From: Hamadaea flava
Lineage (GTDB): Bacteria > Actinomycetota > Actinomycetes > Mycobacteriales > Micromonosporaceae
Assembly (NCBI RefSeq): GCF_024172085.1
Contig: NZ_JAMZDZ010000001.1
Location: forward strand, 7,006,001-7,070,000
Reading direction: 5' to 3'
Length of the DNA: 64,000 nt
Shown: positions 7,486 to 16,096 of the stretch, piece by piece
How positions within the stretch are numbered: the first letter of the stretch is position 1
Layout of the letters: every line of letters begins with the position of its first letter
Made by a program: the position numbers and the translations under genes
Notes under the pieces: model-generated
Told to the model about the DNA's origin: nothing
Databases searched by the model: none
What the model saw: the letters and a program-made list of their open reading frames with translations, nothing else

Positions 7486-9624
7486 ATGGGTTTGGAGATT
7501 CCCCGCATCGACGGCACGTTCGAGGTCATCAGTGACTACGTCCCCTCGGGCGACCAGCCGACGGCGATCGCCGACCTCGAGCGGCGGGTCCGGGCGGGGG
7601 AGAAGCACGTCGTCCTGATGGGCGCGACCGGCACGGGCAAGAGTGCGACGACCGCGTGGCTCGTCGAGAAGCTGCAACGGCCGACGTTGGTGCTGGCCCC
7701 CAACAAGACGCTGTGCGCCCAGCTCGCCAAGGAGTTCCGCGAGCTGATGCCCAACAACGCCGTCGAATACTTCGTGAGCTATTACGACTACTACCAGCCT
7801 GAGGCGTACATCCCGCAGACGGACACCTACATCGAGAAGGACTCCTCGATCAACGAGGAGGTCGAGCGGCTGCGCCACTCGGCGACGATGTCGCTGCTGA
7901 CCCGGCGGGACGTGGTCGTGGTGGCCACCGTCAGCGCCATCTACGGCCTCGGGACGCCGCAGGAATACCTCGACCGCACGGTGAAGATCGTCAAGGGCGA
8001 GGAGCTGGACCGCGACCAGCTGCTGCGGCGGTTGGTCGACATTCAATACGCGCGTAACGACATCGCGTTCAACCGTGGCACTTTCCGCGTACGCGGGGAC
8101 ACGCTGGAGATCATCCCGGCTTATGAGGAGCTGGCGATCCGCATCGAGATGTTCGGTGACGAGGTCGAGCGACTGTCCTATCTGCACCCGTTGACCGGTG
8201 ACGTGGTCCGCGAGGTCGACCAGCTGCTGGTCTTCCCGGCGACGCACTACACCGCCGGGCCGGAGCGGATGGAGCGCGCGCTGATCGGCATCGAGAAGGA
8301 GCTGGAGGAGCGGCTGGCCGAGTTGGAGCGGCAGGGCAAGCTCCTGGAGGCGCAGCGGCTGCGGATGCGGACCAGCTACGACATCGAGATGATGCGCCAG
8401 GTCGGGTTCTGCTCGGGCATCGAGAACTACTCCCGGCACATCGACTGGCGCGAGGCGGGCAGCCCACCGCACTGCCTGCTCGACTACTTCCCCGACGACT
8501 TTCTGACCGTCATCGACGAGTCGCATGTGACGGTGCCCCAGATCGGCGGCATGTACGAGGGCGACGCCTCCCGCAAGCGCGTCCTGGTGGAGCACGGCTT
8601 CCGGCTGCCGTCGGCGATGGACAACCGCCCGCTGCGGTTCGACGAGTTCCTGGAACGGGTCGGTCAGCAGGTCTTCCTCTCCGCCACCCCGGGCCCCTGG
8701 GAGCTGCGGCAGAGCGGCGGCGAGTTCGTCGAGCAGGTCATCCGCCCGACCGGCCTGGTCGACCCGCAGGTGGTGGTCAAGAAGACCAAGGGTCAGATCG
8801 ACGATCTGATGCACGAGATCAACCTGCGGACCGCCAAGGACGAGCGCGTACTGGTGACGACGCTGACCAAGAAGATGGCCGAGGATCTCACCGACTATCT
8901 GCTGGAGCACGGCATCCGGGTGCGGTACCTGCACTCCGAGGTCGACACCCTGCGCCGGGTCGAGCTGCTCAAAGAGCTGCGCAAGGGCGACTACGACGTC
9001 CTCGTCGGCATCAACCTGCTCCGCGAGGGTCTCGACCTCCCCGAGGTCTCGCTGGTCGCGATCCTCGACGCCGACAAGGAGGGCTTCCTGCGCTCCGGCA
9101 CGTCGCTGATCCAGACCATCGGCCGCGCGGCGCGAAACGTCTCCGGCGAGGTCCACATGTACGCGGACAAGATCACCCCGTCGATGGCGAACGCGATCGA
9201 GGAGACCAACCGGCGTCGGGCGAAGCAGGTCGCGTACAACGAGGCGAACGGGGTCGACCCGCAACCGTTGCGGAAGAAGATCCACGACATCCTCGACGAC
9301 ATCTACCGGGAGGCCGAGGAGACCGAGAGCGCCCTGGCCGGGCACGGCCCGGGTGGCGCGGTCGTCACCAGTTCGGGGATGGGCAGCGGCCGGGCGCAGA
9401 GCCGGGGCAAGACGCCGACGCCGACCGCGTCCAGCCGCAACAAGGGCCGGATCGAGGCGAAGACGCAGGGCATGGCGCGCGAGGAGCTGGCGCGGCTCAT
9501 CACCGATCTCAACGGGCAGATGCTCGCCGCTGCCGGGGAGTTGCAGTTCGAGCTGGCCGCCCGGATCCGGGACGAGATGCAGGAACTGAAGAAGGAGTTG
9601 CGGACCATGGAGGTCGCGCTCTGA
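7486..9624 (+). CDS. uvrB: excinuclease ABC subunit B
   Basis: UvrB receives damaged DNA from UvrA, opens it with a helicase-like motor and recruits UvrC for incision. The 712-residue protein has Walker A GATGTGKS (46-53), the damage-verification beta-hairpin [13 protein letters not shown] (about 98-110), the [11 protein letters not shown] Walker B region and the helicase C-terminal motif IGRAARN. A C-terminal UVR domain ([19 protein letters not shown]) contacts UvrC. An ATG at 7456 preceded by AAGGTG would add ten residues. I prefer 7486 because family members start at MxLxIPRxDGxFEV and a -10 box precedes it. UvrC and UvrA lie further along this window. Confidence 0.96.
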   Translation: MGLEIPRIDGTFEVISDYVPSGDQPTAIADLERRVRAGEKHVVLMGATGTGKSATTAWLVEKLQRPTLVLAPNKTLCAQLAKEFRELMPNNAVEYFVSYYDYYQPEAYIPQTDTYIEKDSSINEEVERLRHSATMSLLTRRDVVVVATVSAIYGLGTPQEYLDRTVKIVKGEELDRDQLLRRLVDIQYARNDIAFNRGTFRVRGDTLEIIPAYEELAIRIEMFGDEVERLSYLHPLTGDVVREVDQLLVFPATHYTAGPERMERALIGIEKELEERLAELERQGKLLEAQRLRMRTSYDIEMMRQVGFCSGIENYSRHIDWREAGSPPHCLLDYFPDDFLTVIDESHVTVPQIGGMYEGDASRKRVLVEHGFRLPSAMDNRPLRFDEFLERVGQQVFLSATPGPWELRQSGGEFVEQVIRPTGLVDPQVVVKKTKGQIDDLMHEINLRTAKDERVLVTTLTKKMAEDLTDYLLEHGIRVRYLHSEVDTLRRVELLKELRKGDYDVLVGINLLREGLDLPEVSLVAILDADKEGFLRSGTSLIQTIGRAARNVSGEVHMYADKITPSMANAIEETNRRRAKQVAYNEANGVDPQPLRKKIHDILDDIYREAEETESALAGHGPGGAVVTSSGMGSGRAQSRGKTPTPTASSRNKGRIEAKTQGMAREELARLITDLNGQMLAAAGELQFELAARIRDEMQELKKELRTMEVAL

Positions 9625-9670
9625 GCTGCGTCTTGTTTGGACACCGCGACTGGATGGGAATCTGCGCGCG

Positions 9671-10330
9671 GTGTTCGAGGGATTCCAGCAGCGACGGGTG
9701 GACGTCGGCGGCGGCCTGATTCTGCGAGCCTGGACCGGCGGTTCGGGTCCGCCGGTCCTGCTGCTGCCCGGCCGGCCGAACAGCGGCGGTCGGCTGAACA
9801 GCGGCGGTCGGCTGAACATGCCTGGCCGTCCGCGTACGCCGAGGCTGCCGCGTACGCCGAAGACGTGGCACGAGGTGGCGCCGATGCTGTCCGTCGGCTT
9901 CACCGTCGTGTGCCCGGATCTGTCGCCCTTCGGTGAACCCGCCCAGCAGGCCGCAGACTGCGTACGCCTGATGGCGCAGCTCGGGCACCGGAACTTCGCC
10001 GTCGTCGGACCGGATCGTGGGGCGTACGTGGCGCAGCGGCTTGCCACGGATCATCCGGAGCTGGTGAGTCACCTCGTGGTGATCGACGCGCTGCCGTTGG
10101 AGGCTCCGGCGCGGATCACGTGCCCGACGCTGGTGCTGTGGAGCACCGAGGGCGCCGATCTGGTCGCCCGCTGGCAGGTCTGGGCCGACGCCGTACGCGG
10201 TGTCGCCCTGGGTTCGGGTCCGGGGCCGATCGCGGCCGCACCCGATCAGGTCGCGCTGGTGTTGCGGGACTTCCTCGGCGGCCCGGCCGGCCCGATGCCG
10301 CCCGCGACGGCCGAGGTCAGGAGCGCATGA
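9671..10330 (+). CDS. alpha/beta hydrolase-like protein, reduced cap, repeat insertion
   Basis: 219 residues resembling the haloacetate-dehalogenase/epoxide-hydrolase branch of the alpha/beta hydrolases. PPVLLLPG stands for the oxyanion strand, TVVCPDLSPFG follows, and GPDRGAYVAQRLATDHPE is the nucleophile elbow (Asp as nucleophile in this branch). Two oddities are visible. Between LLPG and the expected WHEVAPML there is a low-complexity insertion (RPNSGGRLNSGG..., RPRTPRLPRTP) made of 18-bp direct repeats (9779-9814 and 9830-9860). The cap domain between VVIDALP and CPTLVLW is nearly absent. The last 14 bases overlap the end of the convergent hydrolase gene. Activity is doubtful. Confidence 0.65.
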   Translation: MFEGFQQRRVDVGGGLILRAWTGGSGPPVLLLPGRPNSGGRLNSGGRLNMPGRPRTPRLPRTPKTWHEVAPMLSVGFTVVCPDLSPFGEPAQQAADCVRLMAQLGHRNFAVVGPDRGAYVAQRLATDHPELVSHLVVIDALPLEAPARITCPTLVLWSTEGADLVARWQVWADAVRGVALGSGPGPIAAAPDQVALVLRDFLGGPAGPMPPATAEVRSA

Positions 10331-11036
10331 CCCACTGGGCGATGCGTTCCAGCAACTCGGGCGGCGCCGCGTTCTCGGCGTGGCCGAAGCCGTGCTCGAT
10401 CCAAAGCTCCTTGGGTTCGGCGGCGGCGTCGAAGAGCTGGTGTGCGTGCTCCAACGGGAAGTACGCGTCCTGGTCGCCGTGCACGACGAGCAACGGCGTC
10501 GGCGTGACCTTGCCGACCACCTCGAAGGGCGCGGGCGGCACCGGACTCCAGCCTTCGCTGGCGATCCGCGTACGCAGCACGACCCGGCTCACGAGCCGTC
10601 CCGTCGGCTTCTCGATCACCCAGTGGACCCGCCGCATCGGCACGGTGCCCCGGTAGTACCACCGCGCCGGCCCGCTGACCGCGGCGACCGCGTCGACCCC
10701 ACGGATCAACGCGGCGTGCCGGATCGCGACGGACGCGCCCATGGAGAAGCCGATCGTGGCGATCCTGCCGTAGCCCAGCTCGCGCGCCCACGCCACGGCG
10801 GCTTCGAGATCGTCGATCTCCCGATCGCCCACCGTCGACCGGCCCCCGGACCGGCCGTGCCCTCGGAAATCGAAGGACACCACACCCCCGTGCCGGGCGA
10901 AGACCGCCCCCGCCCGGCGTACCGCCGGCTTGTTCCAGGCCCCCGTGAAGCCATGAGCCAGCACGAAGGCCAGGTCCCGCGGGCCTGGGTCATGATGTGC
11001 ATCGATTTGTACGCCGTCCGCGGCGACCAGTTTCAC
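10317..11036 (-). CDS. alpha/beta hydrolase (serine esterase/lipase-like)
   Basis: A 239-residue cytosolic hydrolase with a complete triad. The nucleophile Ser is in GFSMGA, the acid in HGDQDAYFP and His in GFGHAENA. AHGFTGAW carries the oxyanion HG, and FDFRGHGRSGG follows. The family cleaves esters, amides or lactones; the substrate is unknown. It is translationally coupled to the upstream antibiotic-monooxygenase-like gene (ATGA overlap, 11033-11036). It converges on the preceding hydrolase with overlapping stops. Confidence 0.85.
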   Translation of the reverse strand: MKLVAADGVQIDAHHDPGPRDLAFVLAHGFTGAWNKPAVRRAGAVFARHGGVVSFDFRGHGRSGGRSTVGDREIDDLEAAVAWARELGYGRIATIGFSMGASVAIRHAALIRGVDAVAAVSGPARWYYRGTVPMRRVHWVIEKPTGRLVSRVVLRTRIASEGWSPVPPAPFEVVGKVTPTPLLVVHGDQDAYFPLEHAHQLFDAAAEPKELWIEHGFGHAENAAPPELLERIAQWVMRS

Positions 11037-11323
11037 GGCAGGTACGCGAAGTGCTCGACCACCGGAGGCTCGGCGAAGTGCGGGCCGATGAGCGCGCGCC
11101 AGGCCGGGAAGCGGTCGGAACCGCGGAAGCCGACCTCATGGGCCTCGACGGTGTCCCACTCGACAAGCAGGACGAAACGGGACGGGGACTCGACGCCGCG
11201 CGTCATGCGCGCGTCGCGGAAGCCCGGCGTCTGCGCGAGGAGCGCCCGGCCCTCGACGTACGCGGCCTCGAACGCCTCCTCCGCACCCGGCGTGATCTCG
11301 AATTGTGCGATCTCCAACACCAT
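11033..11323 (-). CDS. antibiotic biosynthesis monooxygenase (ABM) domain protein
   Basis: A 96-residue protein with the dimeric ferredoxin-like ABM fold: MVLEIAQFEITPGAEEAF, then GFRDARMTRGVESPSRFVLL and VEWDTVEAHEVGFRGSD. The ending ALIGPHFAEPPVVEHF is also typical. Relatives act as quinol/heme monooxygenases or are uncharacterised cofactor-free oxygenases. The start at 11323 is chosen because the fold begins there and AGGATGCC lies upstream. The longer reading frame to 11446 runs into the divergent terC leader. Coupled to the alpha/beta hydrolase downstream. Confidence 0.8.
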   Translation of the reverse strand: MVLEIAQFEITPGAEEAFEAAYVEGRALLAQTPGFRDARMTRGVESPSRFVLLVEWDTVEAHEVGFRGSDRFPAWRALIGPHFAEPPVVEHFAYLP

Positions 11324-11400
11324 GACGGCATCCTGCCACGGCGTGCCGCCCACCCCTGTTGGGCCTGGGGGGACTTCGTGAGCAACAATGGAGCCCGACT

Positions 11401-11520
11401 GGGAGGGGAGTATCCCCCGCGGCGGCTTCGTCAGCACGGTTCGCACATCGGAACCCGGGGCCGCCGGTCACGAGCGTCAGCACGTGGCGGGAGAGACCTC
11501 CGGGGCATCACGCTGCCGAC
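11401..11520 (+). promoter_or_regulatory. yybP-ykoY (Mn2+-sensing) riboswitch ahead of terC
   Basis: The leader carries the conserved pieces of this class: GGGGAGTA (11404-11411) closing a stem with TCCCCC, the GGCGGCTTCGTCAGCACGG hairpin, and the second arm CCGCCGGTCACGAGCGTCA (11461 on). GGGAGAGACCTCCGGGGCAT follows at 11489-11508. yybP-ykoY elements commonly precede TerC/Alx genes in actinobacteria and turn on expression when Mn2+ is high. Identification rests on motif recognition, not on a covariance search. Confidence 0.8.
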
Positions 11521-11534
11521 CGGAGGATCTCTGC

Positions 11535-12689
11535 ATGAACGTGTCCACGCTGGAATGGACCATCACCCTGGTAGCCCTGGTGGCTCTACTGGTCGTCGAT
11601 CTCATGATCGTCGGCCGGAGACCCCACGAGCCGTCATTCAAGGAATCGTCGCTGTGGGTCACGTTCTACGTGGGCCTGGCGGTGCTGTTCGGCGTCTGGG
11701 TCTACATCTCGCACGGCGCACAGTACGGCGGTGAGTTCTTCGCCGGCTGGCTGACCGAATACAGCCTCTCCGTCGACAACCTCTTCGTCTTCGTGATCAT
11801 CATGGCCCGCTTCGCGGTGCCGCGCATCTACCAGCAGAAGGTCTTGCTGGTCGGCATCGTGATAGCGCTCGTCATGCGTGGCGCGTTCATCGCGGCCGGC
11901 GCGGCCGTGGTGAGCCGGTTCTCCTGGGTCTTCTACATCTTCGGCGCCTTCCTGATCTACACCGCTTGGGGCCTGGTCAAGCACGGCGAGGACGACGAAG
12001 GCGACTACAAGGAGAACATCATGATCCGGACGGCGCGCCGGATCCTGCCGATGAGCAAGCAGTCCGACGGTGCGAAGCTCACCACCCGGGTCAACGGCAG
12101 ACTCCTGTTCACCCCGATGCTCATCGTGATGATCGCGATCGGCACCACCGACCTGATCTTCGCGCTCGACTCCATCCCGGCGATCTTCGGCCTGACGAAG
12201 GAGCCGTACCTGGTCTTCACCGCGAACGTGTTCGCGCTGATGGGTCTGCGCCAGCTGTACTTCCTGCTCGGCGGACTACTCGACCGGCTCGTCTACCTGT
12301 CGATCGGGCTGTCGGTCGTCCTCGCGTTCATCGGCGTGAAGCTGTTCCTCGAAGCGCTCGCCACGAACAACGTGCCGTTCATCAACGGCGGCGAGCCCGT
12401 CAGCTGGGCGCCCCACGTGCCGATCTGGCTCTCGCTCACCGTGATCATCGGTACGCTCGTCATCGCGACGATCGCCAGCCTGATCAAATCCAGCCGAGAT
12501 GCTCGGAAGGAGGCGGCGCTCGCCTCCGCAGCGCAGTCCTCCGCCGGCACCTCTTCTGGTTCCTCGGCCGATCCGTCGGCTCCGTCGACTGGTCCGTCGG
12601 CCGGCTCGGGGGATGCTCGGCCGGAGTCCTCTCGCGATCAGCCGACCTCTTCGCGTGACGAGTCGCACCGGGTACGCGGCCAGGGCTGA
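11535..12689 (+). CDS. TerC/Alx family membrane protein, probable Mn2+ exporter
   Basis: 384-residue polytopic membrane protein of the TerC family. The paired acidic signatures are present: EYSLSVDNLFVFVIIM and GTTDLIFALDSIPAIFG. About nine hydrophobic segments lie between residues 8 and 320, e.g. TLVALVALLVVDLMIVG and IWLSLTVIIGTLVIATIASL. Relatives (E. coli Alx, B. subtilis YkoY/MeeF) export Mn2+ and metallate exoenzymes. The Mn2+-type riboswitch in its leader supports that role here. The ATG at 11535 is preceded by GGAGG at 11522-11526. The C-terminal 65 residues are a cytosolic Ser/Ala-rich, charged tail. Confidence 0.9.
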   Translation: MNVSTLEWTITLVALVALLVVDLMIVGRRPHEPSFKESSLWVTFYVGLAVLFGVWVYISHGAQYGGEFFAGWLTEYSLSVDNLFVFVIIMARFAVPRIYQQKVLLVGIVIALVMRGAFIAAGAAVVSRFSWVFYIFGAFLIYTAWGLVKHGEDDEGDYKENIMIRTARRILPMSKQSDGAKLTTRVNGRLLFTPMLIVMIAIGTTDLIFALDSIPAIFGLTKEPYLVFTANVFALMGLRQLYFLLGGLLDRLVYLSIGLSVVLAFIGVKLFLEALATNNVPFINGGEPVSWAPHVPIWLSLTVIIGTLVIATIASLIKSSRDARKEAALASAAQSSAGTSSGSSADPSAPSTGPSAGSGDARPESSRDQPTSSRDESHRVRGQG

Positions 12690-12759
12690 CGCTCCCCGCG
12701 CGGGTGCGCGGCGAACGTCGTATGCCCGCACTCGGGCGCGGCCGGGGCGTCGCGCTCGT

Positions 12760-12820
12760 GATCTCCGGAAGCCCACGTACCTGATCTTGGCGTCGTGGGG
12801 TGCGTGGCCTTCCGGAGATC
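12760..12820. repeat. GATC-ended inverted repeat, family E
   Basis: Arms GATCTCCGGAAGCCCACG (12760 on) and CGTGGCCTTCCGGAGATC (ending 12820) pair except at one position around a 25-base centre that itself holds CTGATCTTGG. A half copy (GCTTCCGGAGATCGTT) occurs at 36203-36218. Confidence 0.75.
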
Positions 12821-13001
12821 GTTTCGGAGCTCGGGTGAACGCCGTTTCGGGGTCGGGCGAGCGCGGCTTCGGCGCGCGGGTGAACGCCGCTTCGGGCTCG
12901 GGTGAACGCCGCGCGAGTCCAGCGGAGATCCGGCACCGAGTGCGGCGGAGCCGACCAAGGTGCGGCAGGAGCCGTTCGGGTGCCGGGGAACCCAGTGCCT
13001 C

Positions 13002-13090
13002 GGAGTTGATCAGGGTGCCGCGGAGTTGATCAGGGTGCACGGCACACGACACGCCGGTCGATCATGACCGAAAGTCCATGATCAACGGGA
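13002..13090 (+). repeat. GATC-type intergenic repeat, family A copy 2
   Basis: Two direct GGAGTTGATCAGGGTG units (13002 and 13021) are followed by ACACGACACGCCGGT, CGATCATGACCG and CATGATCAACGGGAAAG. Same order as copies at 31-118 (minus) and 26188-26270. Confidence 0.8.
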
Positions 13091-13112
13091 AAGGGCGGGG
13101 CGAGCGGGAGCG

Positions 13113-14072
13113 TCAGAGCGGGACGCGATGAGCAGCGACGAGCGTGTCCGCCCGCTTTCCGCGTACCTCTTCGATCACGACTTCCCGTTGTTCGGAGCAC
13201 GCGTGCAGCATGATCCGGGTGTCGCCGCGTGGTGCCGAGGCGACGAATCCGACGTGGTGCACCCGCTGCCCCGGGCGCGCGAAGAAGTAGAGGTCGCCGG
13301 GCCGTTCGGTGCCGAACGGGATGGGTGTGGTGTAGGCCGCCTGGTTGTACGCGTCCCGGGGCAGGGTGACCCCGTGCCGTCGCCAGGAGAGGTGGACGAG
13401 GCCGGAGCAGTCGATGCCGAACGGCGACAGCCCACCCCACACGTACGGCGTCTCGCGCAGCATCGCCGCGGTTTTGAGCACTTCTCGGGGGGTCACGGTG
13501 GTGGGCGCGGGAGCCAGGTCGAGGCTGCGCGCCCACAACGGTTCCGGGTGGCCGGGCACGTCCACGGCGCACCAGCCGCTGGCGGAGGTGGTGGAGCGGC
13601 CCGGTCCGGTGAGCGGCGCTCGGCGGAGTCGCGTACCGAGGACGACGGCGGGCAGCACGAGGTCGCCGTCGGGCACGTCGCGCAGCGTCGTCGCGGTCAC
13701 GGCGACCACGAGGTCCGCACCAGCCGAGGAGTCCGTCAGACCGGAAGCCGCCAAGGAAGCCGCGGAGGCGGCAACGGATGGAGCGAGCTGGCAGGACGGC
13801 AGCCACCCCGGATAGCCGCGCGGATCGAGGTCGGTCGCGGGCTGCCCGGTGAGCACCACCTTGGACCAGCCGTCGACAGTGGAGTCGACGATCGCGGGTT
13901 CGCCCAGCAGCGCCTGACTGACCACGGCGGTCCGCAGCCGTTCGGCCGGTTCCAGCGACGCGACCCATTTGCGTACGTCGGTGACCGGGGCGAGGGCGGG
14001 GGCATCCAGCGGCCGGTCGGTCGTCGGTTCGCGGAACAAAGTCGCGGTGGCGACCCCGATCCGGGCCGTCAC
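13113..14072 (-). CDS. NlpC/P60 family endopeptidase, YkfC-like
   Basis: 319 residues: an SH3-like N-terminal region (about 1-190) and a C-terminal NlpC/P60 cysteine peptidase domain. Cys222 lies in GIDCSGLVHLSW, His273 in VHHVGFVA, and the third polar residue is His290 in LHACSE. YkfC-type enzymes cleave gamma-D-Glu-diaminopimelate bonds of L-Ala-D-Glu-DAP peptides. There is no evident signal peptide, which fits cytosolic recycling. The GTG start overlaps the stop of the dipeptide epimerase by four bases, so the two are coupled, as in the B. subtilis ykf operon. That pairing is the main support for the murein-recycling assignment. Confidence 0.85.
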   Translation of the reverse strand: MTARIGVATATLFREPTTDRPLDAPALAPVTDVRKWVASLEPAERLRTAVVSQALLGEPAIVDSTVDGWSKVVLTGQPATDLDPRGYPGWLPSCQLAPSVAASAASLAASGLTDSSAGADLVVAVTATTLRDVPDGDLVLPAVVLGTRLRRAPLTGPGRSTTSASGWCAVDVPGHPEPLWARSLDLAPAPTTVTPREVLKTAAMLRETPYVWGGLSPFGIDCSGLVHLSWRRHGVTLPRDAYNQAAYTTPIPFGTERPGDLYFFARPGQRVHHVGFVASAPRGDTRIMLHACSEQREVVIEEVRGKRADTLVAAHRVPL

Positions 14073-15136
14073 AGCGAGACGCCCAGTCCTGGCGCGTCCG
14101 GCAGGACGACGGCCGAACCCTCGTACCGGATGCCGCCGGTCACGGGGGACGAGGCCAGCCACCACGCGGCGTCGAGGTCGCTGACCGCGGTGGTCGGGTA
14201 GGCGGCGACCAGCGAGGCGGCCGCGCCGATGCCGATCGGGCCTTCCATCATCGAGCCGACGACCGTGCCGAGGCCGTGTGCGCGGGCCAGTTCCAGCAGC
14301 GTCCTGGCGTTCGTCAGGCCGCCGCACTTGGCCAGCTTGACGTTGACGAGATCGGCCGCGCGCCGCCGGATCACCTCGACCAGGTCCCGCACGCCGAACA
14401 CCGACTCGTCGGCCATGATCGGGGTGTCGACCCGCTCGCTCACCCAGGCCAGGCCCTCGAGGTCCCAACGCGGCACCGGCTGCTCCACGAACTCGATGCC
14501 CAGCCGGGCGTCCTCCAGACCGTGGATGATCTTCACCGCGTCCCGCGCGGTCCAACCCTGGTTGGCGTCCAGGCGGATCGTCACGCCCGGCCCGGCGGCT
14601 TCGCGTACCGCTTGGATCCGGGCCAGGTCGCCGACGGCGTCGGTGCCCACCTTCAGCTTCAGGGTGGTGAAACCCTCCTTGACCCGCGCGGTGGCGGCTT
14701 CGCGCAGGCCGTCGGCTTCACCGGCCGACAGGGTCACATCAGTTTGTACGCTCAGCGCAGCGCCGCCCAGCGTGCGTACCAGGGGAAGTCCGGTGCGGCG
14801 AGCGGCCAGATCGTGCAGCGCGCAGTCGATGGCCGTCTTGGCCGCCTCGTTCCCGACGACCGCCCGTTCGACGGCCCGGCTGAGCCCGACGACCTCGGCC
14901 GGGTCGGCGCCGGTGACCAGCGGCCCGAGGATCTGCTCGACGCAGGCCCGCGAGCCGTCGATGCTGTCCCCGGTGACCTGCCAGACTTGCGGCGCCTCGC
15001 CGAAGCCCGACCGGCCGTCTTCGTCGACGAGTTCGACGATCAGGCTCGCGACGTGCGTCGTCCGCCGCAGCGCGGTGACGAACGGGGTGTGCAGGGGAGC
15101 GGTGAGGCGGTGCGTGCGCACTTCGACGATCGGCAC
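14069..15136 (-). CDS. dipeptide epimerase (L-Ala-D/L-Glu epimerase type), enolase superfamily
   Basis: 355-residue enolase-superfamily protein. The capping domain is followed by the barrel with the KxK base (TTLKLKVGTD), metal ligands RLDANQGW, IEFVEQPV and IMADESVF, the opposite Lys in VNVKLAKCGG, and the DLDAAWWL segment whose DxD is typical of dipeptide epimerases. It would convert L-Ala-D-Glu to L-Ala-L-Glu so the peptide can be degraded. The partner is the overlapping YkfC-like peptidase. Specificity towards Ala-Glu is inferred from the DxD and the neighbour. The ATG at 15136 lies at the usual start of the fold (MPIVEVRTHRLTAPL). Confidence 0.88.
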   Translation of the reverse strand: MPIVEVRTHRLTAPLHTPFVTALRRTTHVASLIVELVDEDGRSGFGEAPQVWQVTGDSIDGSRACVEQILGPLVTGADPAEVVGLSRAVERAVVGNEAAKTAIDCALHDLAARRTGLPLVRTLGGAALSVQTDVTLSAGEADGLREAATARVKEGFTTLKLKVGTDAVGDLARIQAVREAAGPGVTIRLDANQGWTARDAVKIIHGLEDARLGIEFVEQPVPRWDLEGLAWVSERVDTPIMADESVFGVRDLVEVIRRRAADLVNVKLAKCGGLTNARTLLELARAHGLGTVVGSMMEGPIGIGAAASLVAAYPTTAVSDLDAAWWLASSPVTGGIRYEGSAVVLPDAPGLGVSL

Positions 15137-15145
15137 CAGGCCACT

Positions 15146-15985
15146 TTATGTGAAGGCTTTTCGGTCCCGCCAGGCCGCCGCCGCGATCCGGGCCACCAGG
15201 GCGGCCCCTTCGGTCTCGCCGAGCAGCGTCGTCGTGCACACCACGAGGGTGAACGGCGGCTCGCCGGCGGGCAGAACGACCCCCGCCCCGTGGCGTACGC
15301 CGGTCACCCAGCCGTTCTTCGCGGCGACCGGGGTGCCCGGCGGCAACCCCGCCGGCAGGTCCTCGCGGTACTCCTGGGCCTGCAGAGTGCGCAGCATCGC
15401 CGTGCAGCTGTCGGCCGAGGCGGCGCTCCCGTCGGCGATCGCGGAGAACAGGGCGGCCAGGTCGGCCGCGGTGACCAGGTTCGTCACGCCCTCGGCGCGG
15501 GCGGCCGCGTCCTCGATGCCCCGGCCGGTGACGGAGTGCCGGGCGCCGACCGATCGCCAGACCTCGGCCACGGGCGCGACGCCTACTCGGGAGATCACGA
15601 GGTTGGTGGCCAGGTTGCTCGACCGCACGATCATGCGCTCGGCCAGCCAGCCGAGGGTGGTCCGCTGCCCGAGCCGGTCGGTGACCTCGTCGTCGTTGTC
15701 GTCGGTGACGTCGATCGAGAAGTCGCCCGCCCCCGGCCAGACCGAGGGGAACTCGTTGCGGATCTCGATCTCGTCGTCGAGGCTCAGCTCGCCCGCCTCC
15801 GCCAGGCGGTACAAGGCGACCAGCACCGCGGCCTTCATCGTGCTCGCCGCGTAGTGGGTCGCGTCGGCGTCGCGGGCGTACGCGGGCGGCCCCCCGACGG
15901 GCCCGGCCCAGATCGAGATGGTGCCGTTTCCGTCGGCGACCAGCGAATCCAGCTCCGGGGTGAGGGCGTCGAGTTCGGGCGTCAT
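15146..15985 (-). CDS. class A beta-lactamase-like serine hydrolase
   Basis: 279 residues with the three signatures of the penicillin-recognising fold: ASTMKAAVL (SxxK), RSSNLATNL (SDN-like) and AAKNGWVTG (KTG-like, with Asn and Trp replacing Thr-Gly). No signal peptide is visible, which is unusual for a beta-lactamase. The cytosolic position and the nine-base gap to the epimerase suggest a role in murein-peptide handling rather than resistance. The start at 15985 (MTPELDALTPEL) is preferred, because the 18 residues beyond it look non-conserved; 16039 is an alternative. The actual substrate is unknown. Confidence 0.75.
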   Translation of the reverse strand: MTPELDALTPELDSLVADGNGTISIWAGPVGGPPAYARDADATHYAASTMKAAVLVALYRLAEAGELSLDDEIEIRNEFPSVWPGAGDFSIDVTDDNDDEVTDRLGQRTTLGWLAERMIVRSSNLATNLVISRVGVAPVAEVWRSVGARHSVTGRGIEDAAARAEGVTNLVTAADLAALFSAIADGSAASADSCTAMLRTLQAQEYREDLPAGLPPGTPVAAKNGWVTGVRHGAGVVLPAGEPPFTLVVCTTTLLGETEGAALVARIAAAAWRDRKAFT

Positions 15986-16096
15986 GGTCCAGCACGCTAC
16001 CTGGTCGGGAATCGATTCCCCGTCCCGAGTGGCCGCCATCGGCCTAGACGGGTACGGTTCCGAGGTTCGTACTGGAGCACGGGGAGGAACACCAGT

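Larger units (their letters stand above)
12690..13112. other. gene-free region with several repeats between terC and the NlpC/P60 gene
   Basis: 423 bases between convergent genes. No gene is supported. It holds an inverted repeat (12760-12820), a run of imperfect CTCGGGTGAACGCCG / TCGGGCGAGCG tandem units (12821-12915) and family A copy 2 (13002-13090). The inverted repeats may terminate both flanking transcripts. Confidence 0.6.

Noticed and set aside
15986-16039. Extended N-terminus of the beta-lactamase-like protein as a signal peptide
   Set aside because: The extra residues (MAATRDGESIPDQVACWT) are not hydrophobic and have no signal-peptide structure.
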